From positions 330,164 to 394,163 of the forward strand of contig SCQL01000031.1 of NCBI GenBank assembly GCA_004299235.1: a stretch of DNA of 64,000 nucleotides. The letters run 5' to 3'. Positions within the stretch are counted from its first letter, which is position 1, and every line of letters begins with the position of its first letter. This document shows, piece after piece, positions 40,802 to 50,257 of the stretch. Below the pieces are notes generated by a model. That model worked only from the letters and a program-made list of their open reading frames with translations, was not told where the DNA came from and searched no databases. A program made the translations under genes and the position numbers. The stretch comes from a bacterium (lineage in GTDB: Bacteria; Chloroflexota; Dormibacteria; Dormibacterales; Dormibacteraceae).

Positions 40802-41535
40802 AGCTCACCTTCATGGGCACGGCCGGCGCCCGGTTCATGGTCGCCAAGCAGCTCGCGGCGTCCGGCGGTCTTTACGTCGAAGACGGGGACGCGCGCATCA
40901 GCCTCGACCCCGGGCCGGGGGCCATCGTGCAGTATGCGAAGCGCAAGGTCGACCTGACCAAGTTGGACGCCATCGTCCTCAGCCACCGTCACCTCGACCA
41001 CTCCGGCGACGTCAACGTGATGATCGAGGCGATGACCGAGGGCGGCTTCCGCCGCCGCGGCCGGCTTTTCTGCCCGTCCGACGCCCTCGACGACGACCCC
41101 GTGGTGCTCAACTATCTCCGCCGGTTTCCGCAGGAGGTGGTGCGCCTGCAGCCGGAAAGCTCGTACGCCGTCAACGGCCTCTCCTTCACCACGAGCCCGC
41201 GACACATCCACCAGGCCGAGACGTATGGGTTCCGTTTCGGCGACAAGCTCGGTTGGGTCACCGACTCCGCCTACTACGACGGCATCGCCGAACAGCACAG
41301 GGCCGAGGTGATGGTGATCCACCTCGTCCTGATGCAGTGCCGGCCCGAGCTGCCGCATCTGTGCCTCGAGGACGCCGAACGCATCATCCGTGAGGCCAAG
41401 CCGCGCCTGGCGATCCTCACGCACTTCGGGATGACCGTCTGGCGGGCCCATCCGTGGGAGCTCGCCGCCGACCTGACGCAGAGACTGGGGACGGAGGTCA
41501 AAGCCGCGCGTGACGGGATGCGCGTCGAGATCTGA
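40798..41535 (+). CDS. MBL-fold hydrolase, RNase Z-like
   Basis: 245 residues. Metal motif SHRHLDHSGD near residue 61, then RHIHQAETYGFRF, VTDSAYYDG and LTHFGMTVW. Family includes RNase Z, phosphodiesterases and lactonases; the missing RNase Z exosite makes a non-tRNA role likely. Coupled to the ligase (ATGA overlap), so a link to the repair module is possible. Followed 3 bp later by an antiporter gene. Confidence 0.8.
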   Translation: MKLTFMGTAGARFMVAKQLAASGGLYVEDGDARISLDPGPGAIVQYAKRKVDLTKLDAIVLSHRHLDHSGDVNVMIEAMTEGGFRRRGRLFCPSDALDDDPVVLNYLRRFPQEVVRLQPESSYAVNGLSFTTSPRHIHQAETYGFRFGDKLGWVTDSAYYDGIAEQHRAEVMVIHLVLMQCRPELPHLCLEDAERIIREAKPRLAILTHFGMTVWRAHPWELAADLTQRLGTEVKAARDGMRVEI

Positions 41536-41538
41536 GCG

Positions 41539-42729
41539 ATGACACCGCAGCAGCGATTCCTCCTCCTGCTGATCCTGGTCGGAGCCCTCGCCACCGTCCT
41601 CGGCCTGGTTTCGAGGCGCGCCCGGCTGCTGCCCTATCCGGTGGTGCTGGCGGCGGCCGGCATCGCGATCGGGCTGCTTCCCGGCGGGCGGTTCCCGCGC
41701 GTCGGCGCGGACGTGATCCTGCTGGCGTTCGTGCCGGGCCTGGTCTTCGAAGCCGCGCTCACGCTCGACCTGGGCGAGCTGCGCCGGCAGTTCGTCTCGG
41801 TCGGCCTCCTGGCCAGCGCCGGCGTGGCCCTCACCGTGCTGCTGATCGGCGCCCTGACTCACCTCATCCTCGGGTTGAGCTGGGCGAGCGGCATGCTGCT
41901 GGGGGCGATCCTCGCGGCCACGGATCCGATTGCCGTGATCACGTTGCTGCGCCGCCTCAAGGCGCCGGCCGGCCTGGCTGCCATCCTCGAGGGTGAGAGC
42001 CTGTTCAACGACGGCACCGGGGTCGCCGTCTTCACGGCCGTGCTGGCCACCATTCTCAGCGGCGCGCCATCGGCCGGCGACGCGACGCTGCGCTTTTTCG
42101 AGATCACCGTCGGCGGCACGGCGCTGGGATTGGGCGCCGGCTTTCTGGGGCTCGCCCTCCTTCGATTCGCGGAGGACGCGCCGCTGGAGATCCTGGCCAC
42201 GCTGGTCATCGCCTACGGCAGCTACCTCGTCGCCGACGTCATGCACGCGTCAGGGATCGTCGCCGCCGTCGTCGCGGGCATCGTGGTGGCCCGATACGGC
42301 TCGGCGATCGGCCGCCTGCACGGCCCTCAGCTGCTCGGTTTCTGGAACCTGCTCGCTTTCGTCCTCAACGCGATGCTCTTCATCCTGGTCGGGGCCGCGC
42401 TGCCGGCGTGGAAGCTGCTGCCCGTGGCCGGGATGGTGGCCGTGGCGTTCGTGATCATGCTCGTCACCCGCGCGATCCCGGTTTACGGGCTGCTCGGAGC
42501 GGCGGCCCTGCGGCCGCCGGCCATACCCTGGCGGTGGCGGCATCTCACCTTCTGGTCCGGGCTGCGCGGCGCGCTCTCTGTGGCGCTGGCGCTTTCGGTC
42601 GCAGGCGTGACCGGGGTGGACAGCCGCGTCTCGCTGATCGCCTACGGCGTGGTCCTGCTCTCGCTCCTCGTGCAGGGCGCCCTCATCACACCGATCACGC
42701 GCGGCCTTCGTCTCGAGATTCCGGCATGA
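41539..42729 (+). CDS. CPA1-type Na+/H+ antiporter
   Basis: 396 residues with about 12 helices. The transport motif ATDPIAV (Asp pair region) near residue 128 and the family segment EGESLFNDGTGVAVFT near 151 identify NhaP/CPA1 cation:proton antiporters. Integral cytoplasmic-membrane protein exchanging Na+ or K+ for H+. Stop overlaps the next start (ATGA). Confidence 0.92.
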   Translation: MTPQQRFLLLLILVGALATVLGLVSRRARLLPYPVVLAAAGIAIGLLPGGRFPRVGADVILLAFVPGLVFEAALTLDLGELRRQFVSVGLLASAGVALTVLLIGALTHLILGLSWASGMLLGAILAATDPIAVITLLRRLKAPAGLAAILEGESLFNDGTGVAVFTAVLATILSGAPSAGDATLRFFEITVGGTALGLGAGFLGLALLRFAEDAPLEILATLVIAYGSYLVADVMHASGIVAAVVAGIVVARYGSAIGRLHGPQLLGFWNLLAFVLNAMLFILVGAALPAWKLLPVAGMVAVAFVIMLVTRAIPVYGLLGAAALRPPAIPWRWRHLTFWSGLRGALSVALALSVAGVTGVDSRVSLIAYGVVLLSLLVQGALITPITRGLRLEIPA

Positions 42730-43838
42730 ACGCCTGGCGGTGGCGGGGGAAGGTGGCGCTGCTGGCGGTGGCGGTCGGCTTCGTCATCTACCCGCTCATC
42801 GAAACCGGCAACGACGTCATCAACTCGGACTGGCCCGCGTTCGCCACCGGCGCCCGGGTGCTGGTCAGCGATCCCGCGCACCTCTACGACCTGGACGTGC
42901 AGCGTCGCGTCCAGTTCGAAGTCACGGGCGGCCGGACCCTGGTCAGCCTCGGCATCCACGGCATCCTTCCTTTCGTCGCCCCGGCCTGGGTCGCGTTTTT
43001 CGCGGTGCCTTTCGAACTCCTCGGGACGAACCTGGGCGGCAGGCTGTGGATCCTGTTCGGGCTCGGCTGCTTTGCGCTCGGCCTCCTGCTCGCCGTCCGG
43101 CCGAGACCTCCGTCGGCCATCCTGCCCGCGTTTGCCGGCATGCCCACGGCGCTGTTGCTGCTCAACGCCCAGGTGGACGGCCTGGTCGCGCTCGGCTTCG
43201 GCGGCGCCATCGCCCTGTGGTCGCGCCCTTACCTGGCCGGGCTGTGCCTGGGCTTGACCCTGGTCAAGCCGCAGCTGGTGCTGCCGGCCGGCGCCGCGCT
43301 TTTGCTGACGCGGCGGTGGAGAGTCCTGGCGGGCTGGGCGGCGGCCGGAGCCCTGATGTGCGCGGCCGCCGCCGTCCTCAACCCACGGTGGGTGCTCGAC
43401 TGGCTGCCGGCGCTCAACGGCCCGGTGCGACCGGGCAGCCGCGAGATCGACCTTCCCCATTTCGGGACCGTGCTGCCCGCCTTTGGGGGTTACGCCGTGG
43501 CGGTGCTGTCCCTCGCCACGCTGGTCGCGATCGTGGCCCTCGCGAACCATCGCCGCGCCGAATTCCGGCCCGCCGCCGCCGTGCTGGTCGCCGGCGGTGT
43601 CCTGGTGGCGCCGCACGCCCTGCCGACCGACTTCGTGCTCGTGGCGGTGGCGATGGCGATCTGGGGCGAAGCCGGATGGGCGGACTGGCTGCTGCTGTCA
43701 GCCGGCGCGGCGATCGCGGCGCTCACACCGGCGCCGGCACCGGCGGCCGTCGGGGTGCTGGTGGTGGGTTGGCTGTGCCTGCGGATCGCCGGCGTCAGCT
43801 GGTGGCGGCGAGCACCGGTACCGGCGTCTGCTCGATGA
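42726..43838 (+). CDS. DUF2029/GT87-like membrane glycosyltransferase
   Basis: 370 residues, about nine helices. The N-terminal loop after helix 1 holds [18 protein letters not shown], with an Asp-Trp pattern of polyprenol-linked mannosyltransferases (GT87/DUF2029), then [13 protein letters not shown] in a central helix. Uses a lipid-linked sugar donor to glycosylate envelope lipids. Its 3' end overlaps the convergent ClpP gene by 44 bp. A related gene lies at 50952-52199. Confidence 0.75.
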   Translation: MNAWRWRGKVALLAVAVGFVIYPLIETGNDVINSDWPAFATGARVLVSDPAHLYDLDVQRRVQFEVTGGRTLVSLGIHGILPFVAPAWVAFFAVPFELLGTNLGGRLWILFGLGCFALGLLLAVRPRPPSAILPAFAGMPTALLLLNAQVDGLVALGFGGAIALWSRPYLAGLCLGLTLVKPQLVLPAGAALLLTRRWRVLAGWAAAGALMCAAAAVLNPRWVLDWLPALNGPVRPGSREIDLPHFGTVLPAFGGYAVAVLSLATLVAIVALANHRRAEFRPAAAVLVAGGVLVAPHALPTDFVLVAVAMAIWGEAGWADWLLLSAGAAIAALTPAPAPAAVGVLVVGWLCLRIAGVSWWRRAPVPASAR

Positions 43839-44415
43839 TCCCGTCGATCAACCCATACTCGACCGCCTCCTGCGGGTTGAGGAAGAAGTCGCGGTCGGTA
43901 TCCCGGTCGACGCGCTCAAGCGGCTGGCCGGTGTGCTTGGCGATGAGCTCGTTCAGCACGCCCTTGATGCGCACGATCTCTCGAGCGTGGATGTCCAGGT
44001 CGCTCGCCTGACCCTGTAGACCCCGGCCGCCGATGAGCGGTTGGTGCATGTGGATCGTCGCGCTCGGCAGCGAGAACCGGCGGCCCTTGGCGCCCGCCAT
44101 GAGCACCACGGTGCCGAAGCTCGCCGCGCGGCCGATGCACACCGTGGAGATCGGCGACTGGACGTACTGCATCGTGTCGTAGATCGCGAAACCGGCGCTC
44201 ACGGCACCTCCCGGCGAGTTGACGTAAATCTGGATCTCCTTCTCGGGGTCGTCGGCCGAGAGATAGATGAGCTGGGCGACGACCAGGTTGGCGACGACGT
44301 CATCGATGGGCCGCCCGATGAGGATGATCCGGTCCTTGAGGAGCCGTGAGTAGATGTCGAAGGTACGCTCGCGGTTGCCGCCCTCGTTTTCCGTGACGGT
44401 CGGTATGTAGGCCAC
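43795..44415 (-). CDS. clpP: ATP-dependent Clp protease proteolytic subunit
   Basis: 206 residues from GTG 44415, giving the classic N-terminus [26 protein letters not shown]. Catalytic triad: Ser99 in GRAASFG, His124 in IHMHQP, and an Asp in the TDRDFFL region. It forms the tetradecameric chamber fed by ClpX/C, which are not in this window. GTG 44415 is 7 nt after TAAAGT, so a leaderless mRNA; GTG 44424 and longer upstream extensions lie in or before the promoter. Confidence 0.95.
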   Translation of the reverse strand: MAYIPTVTENEGGNRERTFDIYSRLLKDRIILIGRPIDDVVANLVVAQLIYLSADDPEKEIQIYVNSPGGAVSAGFAIYDTMQYVQSPISTVCIGRAASFGTVVLMAGAKGRRFSLPSATIHMHQPLIGGRGLQGQASDLDIHAREIVRIKGVLNELIAKHTGQPLERVDRDTDRDFFLNPQEAVEYGLIDGIIEQTPVPVLAATS

Positions 44416-44458
44416 TGCAGGCACTTTACCAGGGCTTCGAAGGGCTATATTCCGGGCG

Positions 44459-44914
44459 TTGGCAAGCGGCCTCGTACTGACTTCAGGGGACTTCTTCGCC
44501 GGGTTGCGCAAGGAGTTGAGATCCACCTTGCCACAGCCGTTTCGCGCTTTCCAGTCCGCCCGCGGACGCGGCCGGCTCGTCAAGGTGCACTACGGCCATC
44601 CGGAGCTCCATTACGAGGCCTGGCACCACACCGGCGCGGGCAGACTCGAGATCGGGCTTCACTTCGAAGGGCCGGCCGACCAGAACCGAGCCGCCTTTGA
44701 TTTCTTCCGGCCGCGCATGGTCGAAATCAAAGCGCAGCTGCCCCGCGCCGAGCTGGAACCCTGGGATCGTGGCTGGTCGCGACTCTATGAAACGCTACCC
44801 GCCCCAGAGCTCGACGACTTCGTGCTCGCAGCCGCCGTGGAACGCCTGGCCGCGTACATCACCACCCTGCAGCCACTGCTCGGCGCCCTGTTGCCGGAGC
44901 AGGCGTCACGATGA
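44459..44914 (+). CDS. Conserved protein of unknown function
   Basis: 151 residues from TTG 44459, 7 nt after TATATT. Rich in aromatic and charged residues ([49 protein letters not shown]). No family was recognised; the HYEAWHH and GLHFEG pieces could form a beta-strand scaffold. Divergent from clpP and coupled (ATGA) to the methyltransferase. Confidence 0.65.
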   Translation: MASGLVLTSGDFFAGLRKELRSTLPQPFRAFQSARGRGRLVKVHYGHPELHYEAWHHTGAGRLEIGLHFEGPADQNRAAFDFFRPRMVEIKAQLPRAELEPWDRGWSRLYETLPAPELDDFVLAAAVERLAAYITTLQPLLGALLPEQASR

Positions 44915-45555
44915 GGACGGTCCAGGTCACCGAAGAGCTGCAGGCCTACCTGGACGGCCTCCTGGCGCCGCGCGACGCCGTGCTCGCACGCATGGAGGAC
45001 GAGGCCCATCGGGAGAACATCCCCATCGTCGACGCGCACGAGGGCGCACTGCTGCGCCTGCTCGTCAGGCTGTCCGGCGCGAAGCGGATCCTCGAGCTCG
45101 GGACGGCCACCGGCTACAGCGGCATCTGGCTGCTGCGCGGCGCCGGCGGCGGGTCGCTGACGACCTTCGAGGTGGACCACAGGCGAGCCGAGCGGGCGCG
45201 TGCCAACCTCGCCGACGCCGGACTGGGGAAGCAGGCCCTGGTGCTCGAGCAGGACGTGGTCGCCGGCCTGGAGAAGCTGAACGCCAGGTTTGACGCGTGC
45301 TTCATCGACCTCTTGAACTCATTCCCGTCCGAGGAGGTGACACGCCTGGTCGTCGAGCTGTGTCTCGAGCGGCTGGACGCGGGAGCGCTCCTGATGGCCG
45401 ACAACGCGCTGCGCCAAGGCGAGGTGCTGCAGCCGAGGGGCCAGCAGGCGCGCAACGTCGCCTTCTACAACGCGCTGGTGTCGAGGCATCCGCGCCTGGA
45501 GAGCGTCGTCATCCCGATCCGAGACGGCCTGTCCGTCGCCCGCGTGAAGGACTAA
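44911..45555 (+). CDS. O-methyltransferase (catechol-like, family 3)
   Basis: 214 residues. SAM motif ILELGTATGYSGIWLL near residue 60, then TTFEVDHRRAERARANLADAG and FIDLLNSFPSEE, as in O-methyltransferase family 3 (catechol/caffeoyl-CoA type). The second Asp metal ligand region LLMADNALRQGEV is present. Substrate unknown. Overlaps the moaD-E gene at the convergent end by 4 bp. Confidence 0.85.
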   Translation: MRTVQVTEELQAYLDGLLAPRDAVLARMEDEAHRENIPIVDAHEGALLRLLVRLSGAKRILELGTATGYSGIWLLRGAGGGSLTTFEVDHRRAERARANLADAGLGKQALVLEQDVVAGLEKLNARFDACFIDLLNSFPSEEVTRLVVELCLERLDAGALLMADNALRQGEVLQPRGQQARNVAFYNALVSRHPRLESVVIPIRDGLSVARVKD

Positions 45556-46250
45556 TCACCCGCCGGCTGGGCTTCGTCCCCTTCGATCCAGTACGTGCCG
45601 TCGGCGGCATGCTCCTTCTTCCAGATCGGCACCGTCTCCTTGAGACGGTCGATGCCCCACCGGCACGCGGCGATGGCCTCGGCGCGGTGCGGGCACGACA
45701 CCGACACGACCACCGACGCCTCTCCGATCTCCAAGCGGCCGGTGCGATGGGCCATCGCGACCCGCGCCTGCGGCCAGCGCTCGGCGATCTCGTCGCCGAT
45801 GCGCCGCATCTGCGACGTCGCCATCTCGGCATAGGCCTCATAGTCGAGGTGAGTCACCGAGCGGCCGCGCGAGCTGTCCCGCACGACGCCGGTGAATGTG
45901 CAGATCGCGCCCGCGCCCTTGTGCGCGACGGCCGTCTCCATGCGGCGCGCGTCGAGGGGACGGTTCGTGAGCTCGAAGAGAACGCCTCCATGCGCACCTC
46001 CGCTCACCGGCGGAATGAACGCCACCTCGTCCCCGTTCGCGACCTCCGCGCTCCAGTCCGCGAACTCCTGGTTGAGCGCGGCTCGAACAGCGGCGCGATC
46101 GGGCTCGAGGGCAGGGTGCGAGCGCCGCAGCGCTTGGTACACGTCAGCCAGGGTTGAGCCGGCGGGGAGCTCGACGGTTTGGCTCTCGGTTCCGGCCTGC
46201 TCGCGCAGCCGGGCGAAGAGCCTGGCGCGGACGGCGATGGCAACCGCCAT
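45552..46250 (-). CDS. Molybdopterin synthase MoaD-MoaE fusion (MoaX-like)
   Basis: 232 residues from ATG 46250 (6 nt after TAATAT). N-terminal ubiquitin-like MoaD domain with DEVAFIPPVSGG; in free MoaD the Gly-Gly is the C-terminus, which carries the thiocarboxylate, but here it is internal at residues 84-85, followed by MoaE with IWKKEHAADGTYWIEG, which holds its active-site Lys. Mycobacterial MoaX has the same fusion and is cleaved after the Gly-Gly. If not cleaved, the sulfur-carrier function would be blocked. Confidence 0.85.
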   Translation of the reverse strand: MAVAIAVRARLFARLREQAGTESQTVELPAGSTLADVYQALRRSHPALEPDRAAVRAALNQEFADWSAEVANGDEVAFIPPVSGGAHGGVLFELTNRPLDARRMETAVAHKGAGAICTFTGVVRDSSRGRSVTHLDYEAYAEMATSQMRRIGDEIAERWPQARVAMAHRTGRLEIGEASVVVSVSCPHRAEAIAACRWGIDRLKETVPIWKKEHAADGTYWIEGDEAQPAGD

Positions 46251-46259
46251 CACCCCATA

Positions 46260-46625
46260 TTAGTGATGGGGCGCTCGAACACCGATGAAGACATGCACCT
46301 CTTTGCCCGAGTCCAGGGCTCGCTCCACCGTGGCGCGAGTTCCCTTCGAGCTCCCATCCCAGAACGCGACGAGCACGTCACACGCGTCGATCAGGCGTTG
46401 GTTCCGGGCCGCGGACTTGCCGGCGTCCGCCAGCTCCTCAAACGATGCCGGCATCACCTGCACCGGGATGCCCTGGTCGCGGCCCGCTTTGGTGGCGGCG
46501 GCATCGACGCCGCTGGCGCTCCCCGTGATGATCGAAGCCCGAGGCGGCAGCGTTCTGACGTAATCGCCGACTCGCGCGGGTTCTGAGAAGCGCCGGCTTC
46601 CAACGATGGCTACACGCAATGTCAA
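46260..46625 (-). CDS. SLOG-domain (DUF2493-like) protein
   Basis: 121 residues from TTG 46625, directly after the pckA stop (TAG-TTG). Rossmann-like: LRVAIVGSRRFSEPARVGDYVRTLP, SIITGSASGVDAAATKAGRD, DACDVLVAFWDGSSKGTRATVERAL, the SLOG/YspA signature of a nucleotide- or ADP-ribose-derivative-binding pocket. Members act in defence or signalling. Coupled to pckA, so expression is tied to gluconeogenesis; the functional link is unclear. Confidence 0.75.
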   Translation of the reverse strand: MTLRVAIVGSRRFSEPARVGDYVRTLPPRASIITGSASGVDAAATKAGRDQGIPVQVMPASFEELADAGKSAARNQRLIDACDVLVAFWDGSSKGTRATVERALDSGKEVHVFIGVRAPHH

Positions 46626-48167
46626 CTAGCCTGCGGTCGAGGCGCTCTTGCCGATGGTGTGGATGTTCTGCTCGAACATCTCTCGCAGCTTCACGGCCTG
46701 GCGGTCGTAGTCCGCCGGGTCGGGCCAGGCGCCGCGTGGATCCAGCACCCCGAGAGGCACGTCGGGCACGTGGTCGGGGATCTGCAGCCCGAACACCGGG
46801 TCGGCATGGGTCGAGATGCCGTGCAGCTTCCCCTGCACCACCGCGCGGACGATGGCGCGTGTGTGCGCGATCGACATCCTCTGTCCCACCCCGTACGGTC
46901 CGCCGACCCACCCGGTATTGAGCATCCAGACCTCGGCGTGGTGCCGTTTGACCCGCTCGATCAGCATGTCCGCGTACCGCTCAGGCGGCAGGACGAGGAA
47001 GGGCGATGCAAAGCACGTGCTGAAGATCGGCTCCGGCTCGATCACGCCGCGCTCCGTGCCCGCCACCTTGGCCGTGTAACCCGACAGGAAGTAGTGGCGG
47101 ATCTGGTCCTCGTCAAGGCGGGCGACCGGCGGCAGCACGCCGTACGCATCCGCCGAGAGGAAGATCACGTTGCTCGGATGCTTCCCGGTCCCGGACAGGA
47201 CCGCATTCGGGATCAGGTCGACCGGATACGCGGCACGCGTGTTCTCAGTCTTCTCCGCCGAGTCGTAGTCAGGTACGCGCGTGCGGGGGTCGTACACGAC
47301 GTTCTCGAGGACGGTGCCGAAGCTCTCGGTCGCCGCGTAGATCTCAGGTTCCGACTCCTCGCGGATTCGGATCGTCTTCGCGTAGCAGCCGCCCTCGAAG
47401 TTGAACACGCCGGCATCGCTCCAGCCGTGCTCGTCGTCGCCGATGAGCCGGCGCGAAGGGTCGGCGGAAAGGGTCGTCTTGCCGGTGCCGCTCAGCCCGA
47501 AGAACAGAGCCACGTCGGAGCCCCCGCTGCCGAGGTTGGCCGAGCAGTGCATCGGCAACACGCCCTGCGCCGGGAGCAGGTAGTTGAGCGCGGTGAAGAT
47601 CGACTTCTTGATCTCACCCGCGTACTCGGTGCCGCCGATGATCACGATGCGGCGGCCCAGGTCGACGAGGATGAAAGTCTCACTGTGCACGCCGTCAACC
47701 TTGGGATCGGCCTTCACCGATGGCGCCGAGATCACCGTGAAATCGGGCTCGAAACCGAGGAGCTCGTCGGCGGTGGGGCGGATGAAGAGGTTGCGGGCGA
47801 ACAGGCTGTGCCATGCCAGCTCCGTGATCACTCGCACGCGGAGGCGGTGCTGGGAATCGGCGCAGGCGAACACGTCCTGGGTGTAGACCTCATGCGTGTC
47901 GCAGAACTCGTCCATGCGCCGCAGCAGGCCGTCGAACTTCGCCGGCGAGATGGGTACGTTGCCGGCATGCCACCAGATGGCGCCCTCGCTGGTGGCTTCT
48001 TCGACGAAGAACTTGTCCTTCGGCGAGCGGCCGGTGTGTCTGCCGGTGGCGGCGGTCAGGGCCCCCGTCGAAACGATCGCCGCCTCGCCGCGCCGGATGG
48101 CGTGCTCGTAGAGGGCGGCGGGGCTGAGGTTGCGACGTTCGGGCGCAGGCCTGTCCCTGGCGGGCAT
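46626..48167 (-). CDS. pckA: Phosphoenolpyruvate carboxykinase (ATP)
   Basis: 513 residues. Converts oxaloacetate and ATP to phosphoenolpyruvate, ADP and CO2. Motifs: GRSPKDKF, the kinase loop GLSGTGKTTLSADP with GDDEHGWSD (metal site) and the Arg-containing FSTCFASPFLVLP. Full length for the ATP type. ATG 48167 is 7 nt after TATCCT. Coupled to the SLOG gene. Confidence 0.95.
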   Translation of the reverse strand: MPARDRPAPERRNLSPAALYEHAIRRGEAAIVSTGALTAATGRHTGRSPKDKFFVEEATSEGAIWWHAGNVPISPAKFDGLLRRMDEFCDTHEVYTQDVFACADSQHRLRVRVITELAWHSLFARNLFIRPTADELLGFEPDFTVISAPSVKADPKVDGVHSETFILVDLGRRIVIIGGTEYAGEIKKSIFTALNYLLPAQGVLPMHCSANLGSGGSDVALFFGLSGTGKTTLSADPSRRLIGDDEHGWSDAGVFNFEGGCYAKTIRIREESEPEIYAATESFGTVLENVVYDPRTRVPDYDSAEKTENTRAAYPVDLIPNAVLSGTGKHPSNVIFLSADAYGVLPPVARLDEDQIRHYFLSGYTAKVAGTERGVIEPEPIFSTCFASPFLVLPPERYADMLIERVKRHHAEVWMLNTGWVGGPYGVGQRMSIAHTRAIVRAVVQGKLHGISTHADPVFGLQIPDHVPDVPLGVLDPRGAWPDPADYDRQAVKLREMFEQNIHTIGKSASTAG

Positions 48168-48211
48168 CGCGACAAGGATAGAGAACCGGCCCGGACGGCT
48201 GCCGGGCGCGG

Positions 48212-50197
48212 CTACGCGATGCGCGAGCGGCGGCTGCTCGCGCGCCGGCGCTGCTTCCCGCTGACGTAGTCGACCAGGATGTACTCCCCCAGGCGGTCGG
48301 GCGAGACGAAGAACGCCCGCCCCCTGTTGATCCGGGTCATCTGGTTGATGAACTCGGTCAGATAGGGGCCGCGCTCGAGCATGAAGGTGTTGATGACGAT
48401 GCGATCGCGCGTGCAGCGCCTCACCTCGCGGAGCGTCTGCTGGATGGTCTTGAAGGTCGGCGGGTAGGCGAAGTAGGCGCGGCCGTTGTCCTCGAGATGG
48501 GCCGTGGGCTCGCCGTCGGTGATCATGATGATCTGGCGATTGCCTCGGTGCTTCGCCAGCAGGGAGCGTGCGACCTGGAACCCGTGCTGCATGTTGGTCC
48601 CGTAGACGTAGTCGTTGAGCGCCAGCTGCGGCAGCGTCTGCGGCTTCAGCTCGACCGCATAGTTGGAGAAGCCAACCACGTAGAGCGAATCCCTCGGGTA
48701 CTGGCTGCGTATCAGCGAGTCGAGCGCGATGGCCACCTTCTTGGCGGCGAGGAAACAGCCGCGAAGGAACATCGACCGGCTCATGTCGATCATGAGCACG
48801 GTCGAGGCCTGGGTCACGTGCTCGGTGCGGTGAACGATGAAATCCTTGGCCGCCATCCGAACCGGCACCCGCGGGCCTTCACGGACCAGGGAGTTGAAGA
48901 GCGTTTCCTTCAAGTCAAGGAGGAAGGGGTCGCCGTACTCGTAGGCCTTGAGCTCATCCGACGCATCGTTGCCGAGTCCACCCCGCCACAGCTGGTGCTG
49001 GCCCATGCGAGTCTTCTTGAGCTGGTCGAAGATGTCGCGCAGCGCCGACTGGCCGATGCGCCTCATGCCGCGCGGGGTCAGCTCCATCCGCCGGCCCTTG
49101 CGCTCGACGTAGCCCGCCTTTTCGAGCATCTCGGTCAACTTGCGCAGCTGGTCGAGCGCCTGGCGGGCCTCGTGGCCCAGGAGCTCCTGCGCCAGCGAGC
49201 GGTCGACGTCGTCCGGCCGGAAGCTTCCGCGCTCGAGCTGTGACTCGAGGCGATCCATCTGCTGGAGGCGCTCCATCAGCCCCATCGCCTCGCCCATGCT
49301 CAGCGGGTCCTCGCCGAAGAACGGATACCGCTCGCTGAGCTCAGAGGGCGGCATCATCGCCTGCATGAAACCCGACAGCCTCGCGAGCTCCAGGCGGAGG
49401 GAGTCGTCCTGCAGGAGCGCGTCCATCATCTGGCGGAGCTCTTCACGCGCCTCCGGGCTCAGGCTCTGGAGGAGGGAGTGCATCTGCGCCATCTGGCGCT
49501 GCAGGTGCTCGAGCAGCTCGTCCAGGCTGTTGATGCCGGGCGGGAACATGTCGCCGAAGCGCTCCATGAAGCGGTTGAAGTCCGGTGTGCGACCCTCCAT
49601 CCGCTGCTCCAGCATCTTGTTCAGCTCGCGGACCATCTCGCGTACACGGGAAAGGTCCTGACCCCGCATCGACTGAATCGAGCCCTTCAGGCCCTGGAAC
49701 ATCTGATCGACCATCTGCTGCTGCAGCTTCTGCATCAGCTCTTCGAACTTCTGCCGCGCCGCGTCGTCGACGAACTCGTAATCGCGCAGCCCCTTGACGC
49801 GACCGCCGAGGTCGTCGGGCAGGCGTTCCAGCTGTTCCTGGCGCTGACGCGCGATTCGCTCCATGAGCTTTTGGGCCTCAGGTGACCGCGACTCGCTCAG
49901 TCGGCGCTCGATTCCACCCTTCTCGGTGTCGATGACGTCCTGCACCTGCTCGCGCAGCTGCTCGACCGTCGAGTCCAGGTTGTACCGGCCCAGCTCGCGC
50001 TCACGCGCTTCACGCAGCTGCTTGAGGAGCTGCTCCAGCCCAGGCATGTTCGGCGACCCCCAGCGCAACAGGCGCTGGAGCGCGGCGTTCAGATCGCCGT
50101 AGTTCATGAGGTCGTCCGAAAGCGCGTCCAGGACATCCCCGGCGTCGAGGTCGTCCAGCTTCTGAGTGCCGTCCCACCGCGAGTAGCGGAACCTCAT
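48212..50197 (-). CDS. VWA-domain protein with long helical N-terminus
   Basis: 661 residues. The C-terminal VWA domain has the MIDAS motif DMSRS (D-x-S-x-S) and downstream ITDGEPT. The N-terminal 430 residues are charged and coiled-coil-rich (RYNLDSTVEQLREQVQDV, QMHSLLQSLSPEAREEL). Similar to VWA proteins paired with MoxR/magnesium-chelatase-like AAA+ ATPases for cofactor or complex assembly, but no such ATPase is adjacent. ATG 50197 is 6 nt after TAGCGT (leaderless). Confidence 0.85.
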   Translation of the reverse strand: MRFRYSRWDGTQKLDDLDAGDVLDALSDDLMNYGDLNAALQRLLRWGSPNMPGLEQLLKQLREARERELGRYNLDSTVEQLREQVQDVIDTEKGGIERRLSESRSPEAQKLMERIARQRQEQLERLPDDLGGRVKGLRDYEFVDDAARQKFEELMQKLQQQMVDQMFQGLKGSIQSMRGQDLSRVREMVRELNKMLEQRMEGRTPDFNRFMERFGDMFPPGINSLDELLEHLQRQMAQMHSLLQSLSPEAREELRQMMDALLQDDSLRLELARLSGFMQAMMPPSELSERYPFFGEDPLSMGEAMGLMERLQQMDRLESQLERGSFRPDDVDRSLAQELLGHEARQALDQLRKLTEMLEKAGYVERKGRRMELTPRGMRRIGQSALRDIFDQLKKTRMGQHQLWRGGLGNDASDELKAYEYGDPFLLDLKETLFNSLVREGPRVPVRMAAKDFIVHRTEHVTQASTVLMIDMSRSMFLRGCFLAAKKVAIALDSLIRSQYPRDSLYVVGFSNYAVELKPQTLPQLALNDYVYGTNMQHGFQVARSLLAKHRGNRQIIMITDGEPTAHLEDNGRAYFAYPPTFKTIQQTLREVRRCTRDRIVINTFMLERGPYLTEFINQMTRINRGRAFFVSPDRLGEYILVDYVSGKQRRRASSRRSRIA

Positions 50198-50257
50198 CCG
50201 ACCACGCTAGCAGGCCGCCAGCCGGTCGGCGCCTTCTCGCTGCCGCGGGCTCCCGCC

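Noticed and set aside
46659..48269. 536-codon plus-strand frame opposite pckA
   Set aside because: No fold or motif; pckA on the other strand is unambiguous.
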